The translations under genes and the position numbers were made by a program. From NCBI GenBank assembly GCA_964497615.1, contig CAZCEC010000011.1, positions 52,968 to 116,967 of the forward strand: DNA of 64,000 nt. The letters run 5' to 3'. Below are positions 42,890-51,949 of this stretch, piece after piece (position 1 is the stretch's first letter; each line of letters begins with the position of its first letter). Source of the stretch: CAZCEC01 sp964497615 (GTDB lineage Bacteria; Chloroflexota; Anaerolineae; Anaerolineales; UBA6663). The notes under the pieces are model-generated. The model was not told where the DNA came from and ran no database searches. It was given only the letters and a program-made list of their open reading frames with translations.

Positions 42890-43497
42890 GGACCCGCGCA
42901 CGGCGCTGGGCGTGGCAGGCGGCAACAGCCTGGGCGGGCTGCTGCTGATCATGCTGGCCGCGGCTGTGGCCGGGTAGGGCTACACTTGGCGCACGCTGCA
43001 CCTGGCCGTCAGCCACGGTGTGCGGCGGCTCGCGCTGGCGGCCGCCCGGGGCGTGGCGCTGCTGGCCGTGGCCGTGCTCTTCACGGTGACGGCGCTCCTG
43101 GCTGGCATTGCCGTCACCGGCCTCAGCACCCTGGCCATGGGCGGCCGGCTCGATTGGGCACTGCGCGACGTAGGCCCACTCGCGGCGCGGACCGCGGCCA
43201 CAGCGGTGAGCCCGCTGCCCTATCTGTGCGTGACGCGGAGGCTAGCCGTGCTGACGCGTTCGGCCATCGCCGCCCTCAGCCAGGCTCTGGGTTACGCGCT
43301 GCTGGTTGAGGGCATCGCCCTGCCTGTGCTGCAAGTGTTCGGCGGCCCCCTGGCGCAGCTCGCCGCCTACACGCCCGGCGGGCTGGCGGCCGGCCTGACC
43401 CTGCTCCAAGCCTTCCCCTTCAATAGCCGGCTTGCGCATGGGCTGGCGGTGCGGGCGTTGGTGGGCGGGGCGGACCTGTGTACACCACCGAAGCCAT
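42890..43497 (+). pseudogene. ABC-2 type membrane permease fragment with internal stop
   Basis: One frame reads DPRTALGVAGGNSLGGLLLI, then MLAAAVAG, a TAG near 42976, GYTWRTLHLAVSHGVRRLAL, and then four or five hydrophobic spans up to 43497. The order fits the middle and end of ABC-2 export permeases, in which a YTWRTL stretch follows a helix. The 5' half is missing and the reading frame carries a stop, although the part from GTG 43020 could still make a 159-residue membrane protein. Confidence 0.6.
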
Positions 43498-43609
43498 GAC
43501 CCATTCATCTGCGCCACCCCATTGCGGCCAATGCCAATCGACCTATACTTCGTGAAGTAACGGCTTGCTCACGTGGTGACGCTCGACCTGAAGGACAGTT
43601 TCCCGACAC

Positions 43610-43852
43610 TCAACACCCTGACCGTTGCGGCAGCAATCGGCCGACCCTAACGCCCTGGTCGAAGCCCAGGTCCACGAAGCGGCGCGGCGGGCGCGGCTCG
43701 GCCGCGAAATCCGACCCGACCGAGGTGAGGGCGCCCGGGTTGCGTGTGGTACTGCCCGCGCCGAGGTGATCGTCGCCGGCGGCGGGGTTCACAAACCGCA
43801 GGTCGCCCGTCAGCGCCGGCCCAGCGGCCGCCCCGAACGTCTGGGAAGTCAC
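43610..43852 (-). pseudogene. C-terminal remnant of a beta-helix surface protein
   Basis: The - strand encodes ALTGDLRFVNPAAGDDHLGA, then TRNPGALTSVGSDFAAEPRP. This resembles the conserved end of secreted beta-helix proteins (FVNPAAGDYHL-PGSPA-D-G, then DFEGDPRP), with typical residues eroded. No upstream part or start is present. It belongs to the same mosaic of fragments as the preceding four entries. Confidence 0.55.
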
Positions 43853-43986
43853 AGCCTGGAACAGGGTATAGGCGTGCGCGGCCTGGGCGTCTCCGTCACC
43901 GCTTGCCCCGAAAACCTGCCCGGCCGAGGGGCTCTGCTAGAATCGAGCGACACGGCCCGCGAAGATACTGGCACGAGAATCACTGG

Positions 43987-46491
43987 ATGCCAAACCGCAG
44001 CGCTGCCTCCCGTCGCAAAGCGACCGCTCCAGGCCCGGAAGGGCACCCGATCGCTGGCCCATCCGAGGCCTTGGCCTCCGGGTTGCGCCTGATTGAGCGC
44101 GGAACGTCGGCCGGCAAGCTGCCCCAATCGCTCAGCAGTTTCGTCGGGCGGACGCGCGAGATCACCCAGGTCAAACGCCTGCTGGCGGCGGCACGGCTGC
44201 TGACCCTGACCGGCCCGGGCGGCTGTGGCAAGACGCGCCTGGCCCTGCAAGCTGCCGGCGAGCTGGCGGGCGAGTTTGCCGATGGCACGTGGCTGGTGGA
44301 GCTGGACGCGCTCTCCGATCCGGCCCTCGTTCCGCATGCCGTCGCTGCGGCCCTCAGCGTGCGGGAGCGCCCAGGCCAGGCGGTGGGCGCCACTCTCGCG
44401 GCTCACCTGGAGCACCGGGCGGCGCTGCTCATCCTCGACAACTGCGAGCACCTGGCCACCGCCTGCGCCGGGCTGTGCGAGGCGCTGCTGCGGGCGTGCC
44501 CGCGCCTGCGCCTCTTAACCACCAGCCGGGAGGTGCTGGCTGTGCCCGGGGAGGTGGTGTGGCGGGTCCCGCCACTATCGGTGCCGGATCCGCGGCCGGC
44601 CGGCCGCGGCCTGGCCGGACTGCCCGCCATGCTGCAGGCGGAGGCCGTGCAGTTGTTCGTGGAACGCGCCGCTGCCGCGCTGCCCGACTTCTCGCTCACC
44701 GCCCACAACTCGCCCCTCATAGCCCAGATCTGCTGGCAGCTCGACGGCCTCCCGCTGGCGATTGAGCTCGCGGCGGCCTTGGCGCGGGCGCTAAGTGTGG
44801 AGCAGATTGCGGCTCGCCTGCAGGGACGTGACCGCTGGCAATTGCTGGCGGGCGGCAGCCGCTCCGCGCCGGCGCGGCATCAGACCCTGCAGGGCACCCT
44901 CGATTGGAGCTACGAGCTGCTCGCCGAGGTGGAGCGCGCGGTCTTTCGGTGGCTGGCGACTTTTCGGGGCGGCTGGAGTCTCGAGGCCGCGGAGGCGGTA
45001 TGCTCCGACCGCCTGGCTCCGCGCGAGGTGTTGCAGGTGCTGCTTAAGCTGGTAGATAAATCTCTGGTGACGGTCCAGGCGCGGCGCGGCGAGACGCGCT
45101 ACCACCTGCTCAATACCATCCGGCAGTATGCCTTCGACCGGCTGGTCGAAGCCGGCGAAGCCAACCAGGCGCGCGATCGCCAGCTCGAGTACTGCCAGCG
45201 CCTGGCCGAGCGCGCCGAGCCGCATCTCTGGCGCGCCGATCAGATCGAGTGGTTCGACCGGCTGGAGGTGGAGCACGACAACCTGCGCGCGGCCCTGGAG
45301 TGGTCGTTGGGACCGGCCGCGGCCGGCGGCGCGCCGCGGGTGATGGCCGGGCTCCACCTGGCCAAGGCCTTGTTGATCTTCTGGGACTCGCGCGGCTACA
45401 ACAGCGAGGGCGCGGAGTGGCTGCGGCGCCTCCTCGAGCGGCCCGAAGCGCGCCAGTCCGAGGCGGCCCCCGTGCGTGCCCGTGCGCTCGGCGTGGCGGC
45501 CATGCTGCGCTGGAGTCAGGGGCAGAGCGACGACGCCCAGGCACTGGTGGAACAGGCCTTGGCGCTGGGGCGCGCGCTCGGAGATGCGGCCGTCGTGGCC
45601 GAGTCGCTGCGCAACCTCGGCTCGGTGGCGGTGAGCCGAGGCGACTACGCGGCCGCGCGGCGGCTGCTGGCCGAGAGCGTCGACCACTGGCGCACGCTCG
45701 CCCCCGCCGGCCAGGAGGGGCTGGCCTGGACGATCATGTCCCTGGGCGGGGCGGCCCTGATGCAGGGCGACAACCCTGAAGCCCGCCACCTGCTGCTCGA
45801 GAGCATTGGGCTGTTCCGGGCGTCGGGCGATACCAATTACCTGGCGTATGCCCTGCGCCGGCTGGGCCAAGTGGAACTGCGCGAGGGCCAGCCGGCGGCG
45901 GCCGCCGCGCTGTTTCAGGAGAGCCTGCGGCTCAACCTGGCCCTGCGCAGCCAGCGCGGCGTGGCCGCCTGCCTCATCGCCTTGGCCGGGGCAGCGGCGG
46001 CGGGCGGCCCGGCGCCCTTGGCCGCCCGCTGGCTTGGCTCGGCCGAGGCGCTCCTCGAGCGTGCCGGCGAGAACCTGGCCCCCATTGACCAGGTGGAGTA
46101 TGACAGCGGCCGCGCGGCCGCGCGCGCCCGGCTGGGCGAAACGGCGTTTGAAGCCGAGCGGCAGACCGGCTGGGCCCGGCCGGTAGACCAGACCATCGCC
46201 GAGGCGTTGTCGTTTTCCGGGCAGCACCGGCGCGGCGGCCGCTTGACGGCCCGCCAGATGGAGCAGGAAAGATTCGGCGGGCTGACCAGGCGCGAACGCG
46301 AGGTGGCCGCCCTGGTGGCTCAGGGACGGTCCAACCGCGAGATCGCCGCTGCACTGGTGGTTGGGGTCAAGACCGTCGAAGCGCACGTCAGCCGCATCCT
46401 CGGCAAGCTTGGTTTCTCGTCACGAGCACAGATCGCGGTCTGGGCCGTCGAACGGGGCGTGGCGGGCGCGCAACCCTCGGCCAGATCGTGA
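43987..46491 (+). CDS. LuxR-family regulator with NB-ARC/STAND ATPase and TPR domains
   Basis: This 834-residue protein begins its ATPase with LPQSLSSFVGRTREI, Walker A LTGPGGCGKTRLAL, Walker B ALLILDNCEHL and the sensor-like LRLLTTSREVL. WxLPLAIELAAALARALS closes the ATPase. TPR-like helices fill residues about 400-740. The C-terminus is a LuxR HTH (GLTRREREVAALVAQGRSN, then VKTVEAHVSRILGKLGF). It is a signal-gated activator of unknown ligand. The ATG is preceded by a TAGAAT 43 nt upstream; the open frame continues upstream into the fragment mosaic. A methyltransferase and a surface protein follow on the same strand. Confidence 0.87.
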   Translation: MPNRSAASRRKATAPGPEGHPIAGPSEALASGLRLIERGTSAGKLPQSLSSFVGRTREITQVKRLLAAARLLTLTGPGGCGKTRLALQAAGELAGEFADGTWLVELDALSDPALVPHAVAAALSVRERPGQAVGATLAAHLEHRAALLILDNCEHLATACAGLCEALLRACPRLRLLTTSREVLAVPGEVVWRVPPLSVPDPRPAGRGLAGLPAMLQAEAVQLFVERAAAALPDFSLTAHNSPLIAQICWQLDGLPLAIELAAALARALSVEQIAARLQGRDRWQLLAGGSRSAPARHQTLQGTLDWSYELLAEVERAVFRWLATFRGGWSLEAAEAVCSDRLAPREVLQVLLKLVDKSLVTVQARRGETRYHLLNTIRQYAFDRLVEAGEANQARDRQLEYCQRLAERAEPHLWRADQIEWFDRLEVEHDNLRAALEWSLGPAAAGGAPRVMAGLHLAKALLIFWDSRGYNSEGAEWLRRLLERPEARQSEAAPVRARALGVAAMLRWSQGQSDDAQALVEQALALGRALGDAAVVAESLRNLGSVAVSRGDYAAARRLLAESVDHWRTLAPAGQEGLAWTIMSLGGAALMQGDNPEARHLLLESIGLFRASGDTNYLAYALRRLGQVELREGQPAAAAALFQESLRLNLALRSQRGVAACLIALAGAAAAGGPAPLAARWLGSAEALLERAGENLAPIDQVEYDSGRAAARARLGETAFEAERQTGWARPVDQTIAEALSFSGQHRRGGRLTARQMEQERFGGLTRREREVAALVAQGRSNREIAAALVVGVKTVEAHVSRILGKLGFSSRAQIAVWAVERGVAGAQPSARS

Positions 46492-46571
46492 AGTATTTCC
46501 CCAGGCGATAGTTCTCGGCCGTCAACCGCAAATGCAGGGTTTTCACGGACGACAGGGGCCACGCGCTGGTC

Positions 46572-46577
46572 TATAGT
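46572..46577 (+). promoter_or_regulatory. TATAGT -10 element 8 nt before a start codon
   Basis: TATAGT ends seven nucleotides before the ATG of the methyltransferase gene (46585). Transcription would begin at the start codon, suggesting another leaderless message. No -35 of good quality is present. Confidence 0.5.
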
Positions 46578-46584
46578 GGCCGGG

Positions 46585-47418
46585 ATGAAGCAACCCGCAG
46601 AAGAGAGCCGCCCCATGAGCAACCCGGCCGAGACGTACGAAAGCTACATGGTGCCCACCCTTTTCGCCCCGTGGGCGGCTCATTTGGCTGGGGTTGCCGG
46701 CCCGCAGCCTGGCGAGCGCGTGCTCGACGTGGCGACCGGAACGGGGATTGTGGCCCGGCAGGTCGCGGCCGGCGTGGGACCGACCGGGCAGGTCACTGGT
46801 CTGGATCTCAGTCCCGACATGCTCGCGGTGGCGCGGGCAGCCGCCGAACGGGAAGGCGTGGCCGTCGAGTGGCGCGAGGGCCAGGCGGAGAGGCTGCCTT
46901 TCCCCTCTGGCAGCTTTGACCTGGTGCTGTGCCAGTTCGCGCTTATGTTCTTCGCCAACCGGCGCGCCGCGCTGGCGGAGATGCACCGGGTGCTGATGCC
47001 GGCCGGCCGGTTGGCGCTCAGTGTGTTCCAGGGCCTGCCTCAGCACCCCTTCTATCAGACCCTCGACGGCGTGATCCAGCGGCGGCTGGGCCTGTCGGGC
47101 GTGCAAGACATCTTCGCGCTGGGCGACGCCCGCCAGTTGCAGGCACTGCTGACACAGGCGGGTTTTGAGGCGGTGGAGATCGAGCCGGTATCCAGGGTAG
47201 CGTGCTTTCCCGACCCGGAGGGCTTCCTGGCCGGGGAAATCGCCGTCGACACGGCCGCGGTCCCCTCCATGCAGCATCTCGACGCGCAGGCGCGCCAGGC
47301 GGTCACGGCCCTCATTCGCGACGAGATGCAGGCGCCGCTGCGCGAGGTCACGCAGGACGGTTACGTGATGCTGCCCTTCCACGTGCACCTGGCTCGCGCC
47401 AGGCGCGGCCGCGCCTAG
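46585..47418 (+). CDS. class I SAM-dependent methyltransferase
   Basis: This 277-residue protein of UbiE/Methyltransf_11 type has motif I VLDVATGTGIVARQVA (residues about 45-60), acidic post-I loop GLDLSPDMLAVARAAA, motif II-like SFDLVLCQFALMFF, and motif III RVLMPAGRLALSVF. A C-terminal substrate domain of about 120 residues follows. The acceptor is not deducible. The first ATG (46585) fits a leaderless transcript; an ATG 10 codons later (MSNPAETYES) is a good alternative. It may be expressed with the LuxR-ATPase regulator upstream. Confidence 0.87.
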   Translation: MKQPAEESRPMSNPAETYESYMVPTLFAPWAAHLAGVAGPQPGERVLDVATGTGIVARQVAAGVGPTGQVTGLDLSPDMLAVARAAAEREGVAVEWREGQAERLPFPSGSFDLVLCQFALMFFANRRAALAEMHRVLMPAGRLALSVFQGLPQHPFYQTLDGVIQRRLGLSGVQDIFALGDARQLQALLTQAGFEAVEIEPVSRVACFPDPEGFLAGEIAVDTAAVPSMQHLDAQARQAVTALIRDEMQAPLREVTQDGYVMLPFHVHLARARRGRA

Positions 47419-47502
47419 AACCCAGCGCGGCGCGGGCCAACCGGCTGCACCGATCGGCCTGGCTCTCGATCCGGGGGGCTCATGCCTGTGACGGAGACGC
47501 CT

Positions 47503-50500
47503 ATGTTGCGCTCACTGCCGTACCTCCGCGCCGTGCTCGCTCTCATGTCCCTCATGGTCCCCCTGCAACCCGGCCTCGGCGCAGCCCGGGCGCCGGGGCC
47601 AGCCGGCCCGGCGCAGGCCGGCGCTGACGAATTCGTCCCGAGCGCTCAGTCCCTCGGCGGCGAAACCGGCAACGGCGTCGCGCTGGGCGATCTTGACGGC
47701 GATGGCGACCTGGATGCGTTTGTGGCCAACGACTACAGCGCCATCGGCAGCGAGGCCAACCATGTCTGGCTCAACCGTGGCGACGGCTTCTTCGACAGCG
47801 GCCCGGTCCTGGGAACGGATGACGGCTATGCGGTCGCTCTTGGAGACCTCGACGGCGACGGCGACCTGGATGCCCTGGTCGTCGGGTATGCCACGCCCAG
47901 CCAGTCCCTTGCGCCGGCCAGTGTCTCCGCCGCCCCACCAAACGAAGTCTGGCTCAATCAGGGCGGCGCGCAAGGCGGCTCGGAGGGGACCTTTGCGGCG
48001 GGCGTTTCCTTCGGCACCTACACCAGCTATGGCGTGGCGCTCGGCGATGTGGACAACGATGCTGACCTCGACGCGCTGGTGGTCGGCACCAGCAATCAGA
48101 TTTGGCTCAACAACGGCAGCGCCGCCTATTCCGCGGGGCCGGCCTTTCCGTTCCAGTACAGCGAGGCCGCCGGGCTGGCCGACCTGGACGGCGACAGCTT
48201 TCTAGACGCCATCATCGCCGACAGCGCCGCCGGATCCAATACACGAGTTTGGTGGAACGACGGCAACTGGACTCCCGGCCCAGGCAGCTTCACCCTCGGG
48301 GATGCCTTGCCCACCACGGCCCTCATGGTCGGCCTAGCCACCGCCGACCTGGACGACGACGAGCAGCTCGATATCTTTCTGGCTGGCTCCGGCCCAGACC
48401 AGATCTACTGGAACGAGGGCATCCGCGATTTCAGCACCACGGGGCCTCTGCCCGTGGACGACAGCAGCTGGGCCGTGGCCCTGGCCGACGTCGACGGCGA
48501 TGAGTTGCCTGACGCCGTGGTCGGCAACATCAGCGCGGCCCCGAACCGCCTGTGGCACAACCTGGGCGGGCGGGTGTTCACGGTCACGCAAGAGTTCGGC
48601 GATGAGACCGGCCTGTATTGGGCGCGGGGGCTGGGCCTGGCCGACCTGAATGCCGACGGCTCACCCGACCTGTTTGAGGTCACCACCGCCGAAGACCGCG
48701 TCTGGTTCAACGCCGCCGGGCTGGTGGTCATTCCCAACGAGCCGGGCTGGCAGGTCCAACTCCTGGACACGCGCGGAGACGCGGGCTACGCCTCGTCGCT
48801 GGCCCTGGATGCGAATGGTTACCCGCACATCAGTTACGGCCGGCTGTTCCAAGACCCGGACGACGTTATCTCGTATCTCATGTATGCCCGCTGGGATGGG
48901 GTTCGCTGGCACAGGGAGGTGGTCGGCAACAGCGTCTCGGACACGGCGCTGGCCGTGGATGCCGCCGGCGAACCCCAGATTGCTTTCTCAAATGGCGCTG
49001 GTACGCAGTTGATGTACGCCGGCTGGAACGGTCAGGCCTGGCAGGTGCAGACCGTGGATAGTTTGCCTTTCCCACAAACGCTGGCGCTGGGCGCCCTACG
49101 CCTGGATTCTAACGGTTTCCCGCACATCGTTTACAACACCTTTAGCAATAGCTCGCCGGCCCCCGAGCTTTTGAAGTACGCCCACTGGGACGGCGCCGCC
49201 TGGCAGATTCAAACAGTCGATACGGGGCTGGTCTACGACAGCGCGCTCGCGCTCGATGCCGCCGGCGTCCCGCACGTTGGCTATGCCTTCCGGCAGGAAT
49301 TCGATACGTACGTGGTCAAGTATGCCGTCTGGGATGGCGCCGGATGGCTGACGGAGGTGCTCGATGGCGACGCTGTGCCGGATGGGGGCGTGTTTCTGGC
49401 GGCGCTGGCCCTGGATGCCGGGGGCAGCCCCCACCTGGGCTACGTCCTGGATGACTTCACCAGCGGCGACGTTCTCAAATACGCCCAGCGCGAGGGTGCC
49501 GGTTGGACCATACAGCCGGTCGTCACGATTGATCCCGACCACAAGATCACAGACGTAGCGCTGGACCTGAACGCTGCGGCCCAACCGCATCTCGTTTACT
49601 ACCTGTCTGACCCTCTGGACGGCGGCTATTGGATCCAGTATCAATATTGGAATGACGGCGCGTGGCAGGCCGCTACGCTGGGCGGCGGCGAGACAACGAC
49701 GTTGTTCCGGGACCAGCTTGTCGCCATGGCCCTGGACTCAGCCGGCAACCTGCACGCCAGCTATTACGATACTGACCACGAAGACCTGCGCTATGTTACC
49801 TGGGCGCCCAACTGGCAGATCCGCACGATTCCGGAGGCTGGCACCCTGCGCAGTCCGGACATCGCCGTCCGCAGAAGGCTCGATGGCGCCGCCCCTCAGG
49901 TCGGCTACTACAGCCAGACCGGCGGCCAGGTGAAGCTCGCCAGTTGGGACGAGCCCTGGACCCTGAATCCGCTTGACTTCGTCAGCAGCCCGGTCACCGA
50001 CCTGGCCGTCGCCGCCGGCCATCAATTTGAGCACGTCAGCTACTATGACGCCGACAACCAACGCCTGATGTACGCCTATTGGAACGGCACGGCTTGGAAC
50101 CCGGAGGTCGTCGACGAGGCCGGGGACGTGGGACGCTATAACGATCTCGTGCTGCCGGGCAACAATGACGGTACGCCGCGCATCGCCTACTGGGATGCGA
50201 CCAGCCTGCGGGTCAAGCTGGCCCGCCCCAATCCAGACGTCGCTTTCTGGAACATCTACCCTAACAACGCCGGGCCGGCCCTCGATGCGCAAAGCGGACG
50301 GCTCTCGGCCGCCGCGATGCCGGGCGGCGACTTCGGCGTGGCCTACTACGACGCGGTGAACGGTGACCTGCGGCTGGCGGTCTGGCACCCGCAGACCGGC
50401 ACCTGGAGCGACGAGCGAGTCGACGGGGCCGCGGCCGATGTGGGCGCCCTGAATGCCCTGCAAACCGACTGGACGGACGGCGCACCGGTACTCGCCTACC

Positions 50501-51420
50501 TCGGCCAGGGCGAGCTCCGTTGGGCCTACAAGCTGGGAGGCGTGTGGCATTCGCAGCCGGTGCCGGGGACGGACGAGGAAGAGGTGACCGGCCTATCCCT
50601 GGAGCTGGGGCTGGATTCGAGGCAGCACGCCCGCATCGCTTACACCACGGCCTCGGGCTCGCTGAACGTAGCCACCCTGAGCCAGGGCGCGTGGAAAATC
50701 GAGGTGGTCGCCAGCGGGGCCGGCGCTGCGCTCAGCGAGGTCGCGTCGGCGCTGGACGACCGCCCTCACCTGGCCTATCTTCACGCTGCCGGCGGCTTAC
50801 ACTACGCCTTTCGGAGCGCCACCTTGAATTGGAGCGCCGCTAATCCGGCGGCCCCGCCCACCCCGACGGGCGGCGACTATAACCCGCTGGACCCCTGCGG
50901 TGACGTGCGCTCCTCCCTGGGCGGCAGTGGCCTGCTGCGACAAGCCAACTCGGCGGCGCCGTCGGCGGCCGTCACTCTGAACCAGGCGGCCACCCTGGGC
51001 GATGAGGCCATCTTTGGCGGCCTGCATGGGCTGTTCGCCGCCACGCCGAACGGCCAGGCTTATATTGACCTTTACTGGCAGCACGGCGCGGAAATGGGGC
51101 GCCTCGGTCTGGACGACCCCGGGCTGCTCTGGGACGCGTCCGGGACGCTCCAGAATTTCCTGCCCGGGCTCGAAGCGCTTGTCACCGGCCGCGGTGACGA
51201 GGTCATGGTGACGCAAGCGATGGTCGACGATGCGCTGGACATCTGGCAGCGCCTGGCAGCAGCCGGGAGCCCTGCCTTGGCCGGCGCCATCCAAGCGGAA
51301 CTGGCGAAGTACAACAACCTGCAGGACTTCGTCGGACTGAGCTTCGACGACTGGGCGCGCGCCATCAACGTCAATCCACCCCCTGAGACAACCTACTTGC
51401 CGGCCGTATTCCGGCCCTGA
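47503..51420 (+). CDS. large secreted FG-GAP/VCBS-repeat protein
   Basis: This 1305-residue protein has a signal peptide (MLRSLPYLRAVLALMSL, cleavage near AARA). The first 400 residues are FG-GAP/VCBS repeats with calcium-binding DxDxDGDLD loops (ALGDLDGDGDLDAFVAND, ALGDLDGDGDLDALVVG, ADLDGDSFLDAIIAD). Residues about 430-1110 are propeller-like repeats with the pattern YAxWDGxxWxxExVD, SxALDxxGxPHxxY. A distinct 170-residue helical domain closes the protein, which ends TTYLPAVFRP, the same Leu-Pro tail type as other secreted proteins in the window. The start at 47503 has GGAG five nucleotides upstream; an ATG at 47482 is also in frame. Surface or extracellular role likely. Confidence 0.83.
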   Translation: MLRSLPYLRAVLALMSLMVPLQPGLGAARAPGPAGPAQAGADEFVPSAQSLGGETGNGVALGDLDGDGDLDAFVANDYSAIGSEANHVWLNRGDGFFDSGPVLGTDDGYAVALGDLDGDGDLDALVVGYATPSQSLAPASVSAAPPNEVWLNQGGAQGGSEGTFAAGVSFGTYTSYGVALGDVDNDADLDALVVGTSNQIWLNNGSAAYSAGPAFPFQYSEAAGLADLDGDSFLDAIIADSAAGSNTRVWWNDGNWTPGPGSFTLGDALPTTALMVGLATADLDDDEQLDIFLAGSGPDQIYWNEGIRDFSTTGPLPVDDSSWAVALADVDGDELPDAVVGNISAAPNRLWHNLGGRVFTVTQEFGDETGLYWARGLGLADLNADGSPDLFEVTTAEDRVWFNAAGLVVIPNEPGWQVQLLDTRGDAGYASSLALDANGYPHISYGRLFQDPDDVISYLMYARWDGVRWHREVVGNSVSDTALAVDAAGEPQIAFSNGAGTQLMYAGWNGQAWQVQTVDSLPFPQTLALGALRLDSNGFPHIVYNTFSNSSPAPELLKYAHWDGAAWQIQTVDTGLVYDSALALDAAGVPHVGYAFRQEFDTYVVKYAVWDGAGWLTEVLDGDAVPDGGVFLAALALDAGGSPHLGYVLDDFTSGDVLKYAQREGAGWTIQPVVTIDPDHKITDVALDLNAAAQPHLVYYLSDPLDGGYWIQYQYWNDGAWQAATLGGGETTTLFRDQLVAMALDSAGNLHASYYDTDHEDLRYVTWAPNWQIRTIPEAGTLRSPDIAVRRRLDGAAPQVGYYSQTGGQVKLASWDEPWTLNPLDFVSSPVTDLAVAAGHQFEHVSYYDADNQRLMYAYWNGTAWNPEVVDEAGDVGRYNDLVLPGNNDGTPRIAYWDATSLRVKLARPNPDVAFWNIYPNNAGPALDAQSGRLSAAAMPGGDFGVAYYDAVNGDLRLAVWHPQTGTWSDERVDGAAADVGALNALQTDWTDGAPVLAYLGQGELRWAYKLGGVWHSQPVPGTDEEEVTGLSLELGLDSRQHARIAYTTASGSLNVATLSQGAWKIEVVASGAGAALSEVASALDDRPHLAYLHAAGGLHYAFRSATLNWSAANPAAPPTPTGGDYNPLDPCGDVRSSLGGSGLLRQANSAAPSAAVTLNQAATLGDEAIFGGLHGLFAATPNGQAYIDLYWQHGAEMGRLGLDDPGLLWDASGTLQNFLPGLEALVTGRGDEVMVTQAMVDDALDIWQRLAAAGSPALAGAIQAELAKYNNLQDFVGLSFDDWARAINVNPPPETTYLPAVFRP

Positions 51421-51580
51421 GGGATTGTGCCCAAAGGCTGCCTGGCGCCTATTACCGCCCTTGAACCACAAGTGACGCGGCCAGCCGTACTGCCGGCCAG
51501 ATCACCATCTCCCAAGTCGGCGGTGCCCATTGCCTGCCTGTCTAAGGCGAGACGGGCCGAAAAAAACGACCTAACGCCGC

Positions 51581-51850
51581 GGATTGGGCTACGTCTATCC
51601 CCACAGCGAACCGGGCCACCACGCCCCGCAGCCGTACCTGCCCACCGCCTTATCAGACACCCGCTTCCATGCGCCCTCCGAAGAAGGCTAGGAAGCCAGC
51701 GTCAAGGACCGGCTGGCTCGCTGGCGCGCGGCGCAGGAGCAGGCGTTGGGCATCACATAGACGGCGGAGTTACCAGAGCATTCCGAAGCCGAAGTGCTCG
51801 ATCTCAAGCGCCGCACGGTGCGGCGCGGAGCGAGCGCCGAGACCCGCTGA
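51581..51850 (+). pseudogene. rarA: rarA (mgsA) C-terminal remnant with in-frame stops
   Basis: The frame reads GLGYVYPHSEPGHHAPQPYL, then PTALSDTRFHAPSEEG, a TAG (51689-51691), and EASVKDRLARWRAAQEQALG, then a second TAG (51758-51760). This is the end of the replication-associated recombination ATPase RarA, normally GYKYPHD--GH---Q-YLP, then RFYEPS-QGYE--I-ERL-RW. The first stop replaces the conserved Tyr of QGYE. The ATPase body is absent upstream. A functional rarA presumably exists elsewhere. Confidence 0.7.
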
Positions 51851-51949
51851 GGCGCTTGGGCGCATTTTAGCCAGGGCTGGCGAATGGCCCCTACACTTCG
51901 TTCCGGGGTGCTTCGCAATATTCGCGCCTAAGGGCCTGCGGCCACCGCG

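Noticed and set aside
46540..46577. Single TTTTCAC upstream of the methyltransferase as a fourth member of the TTTTCAT promoter set
   Set aside because: No second heptamer at 11 bp, and the distance to -10 is 32 rather than 50 bp.
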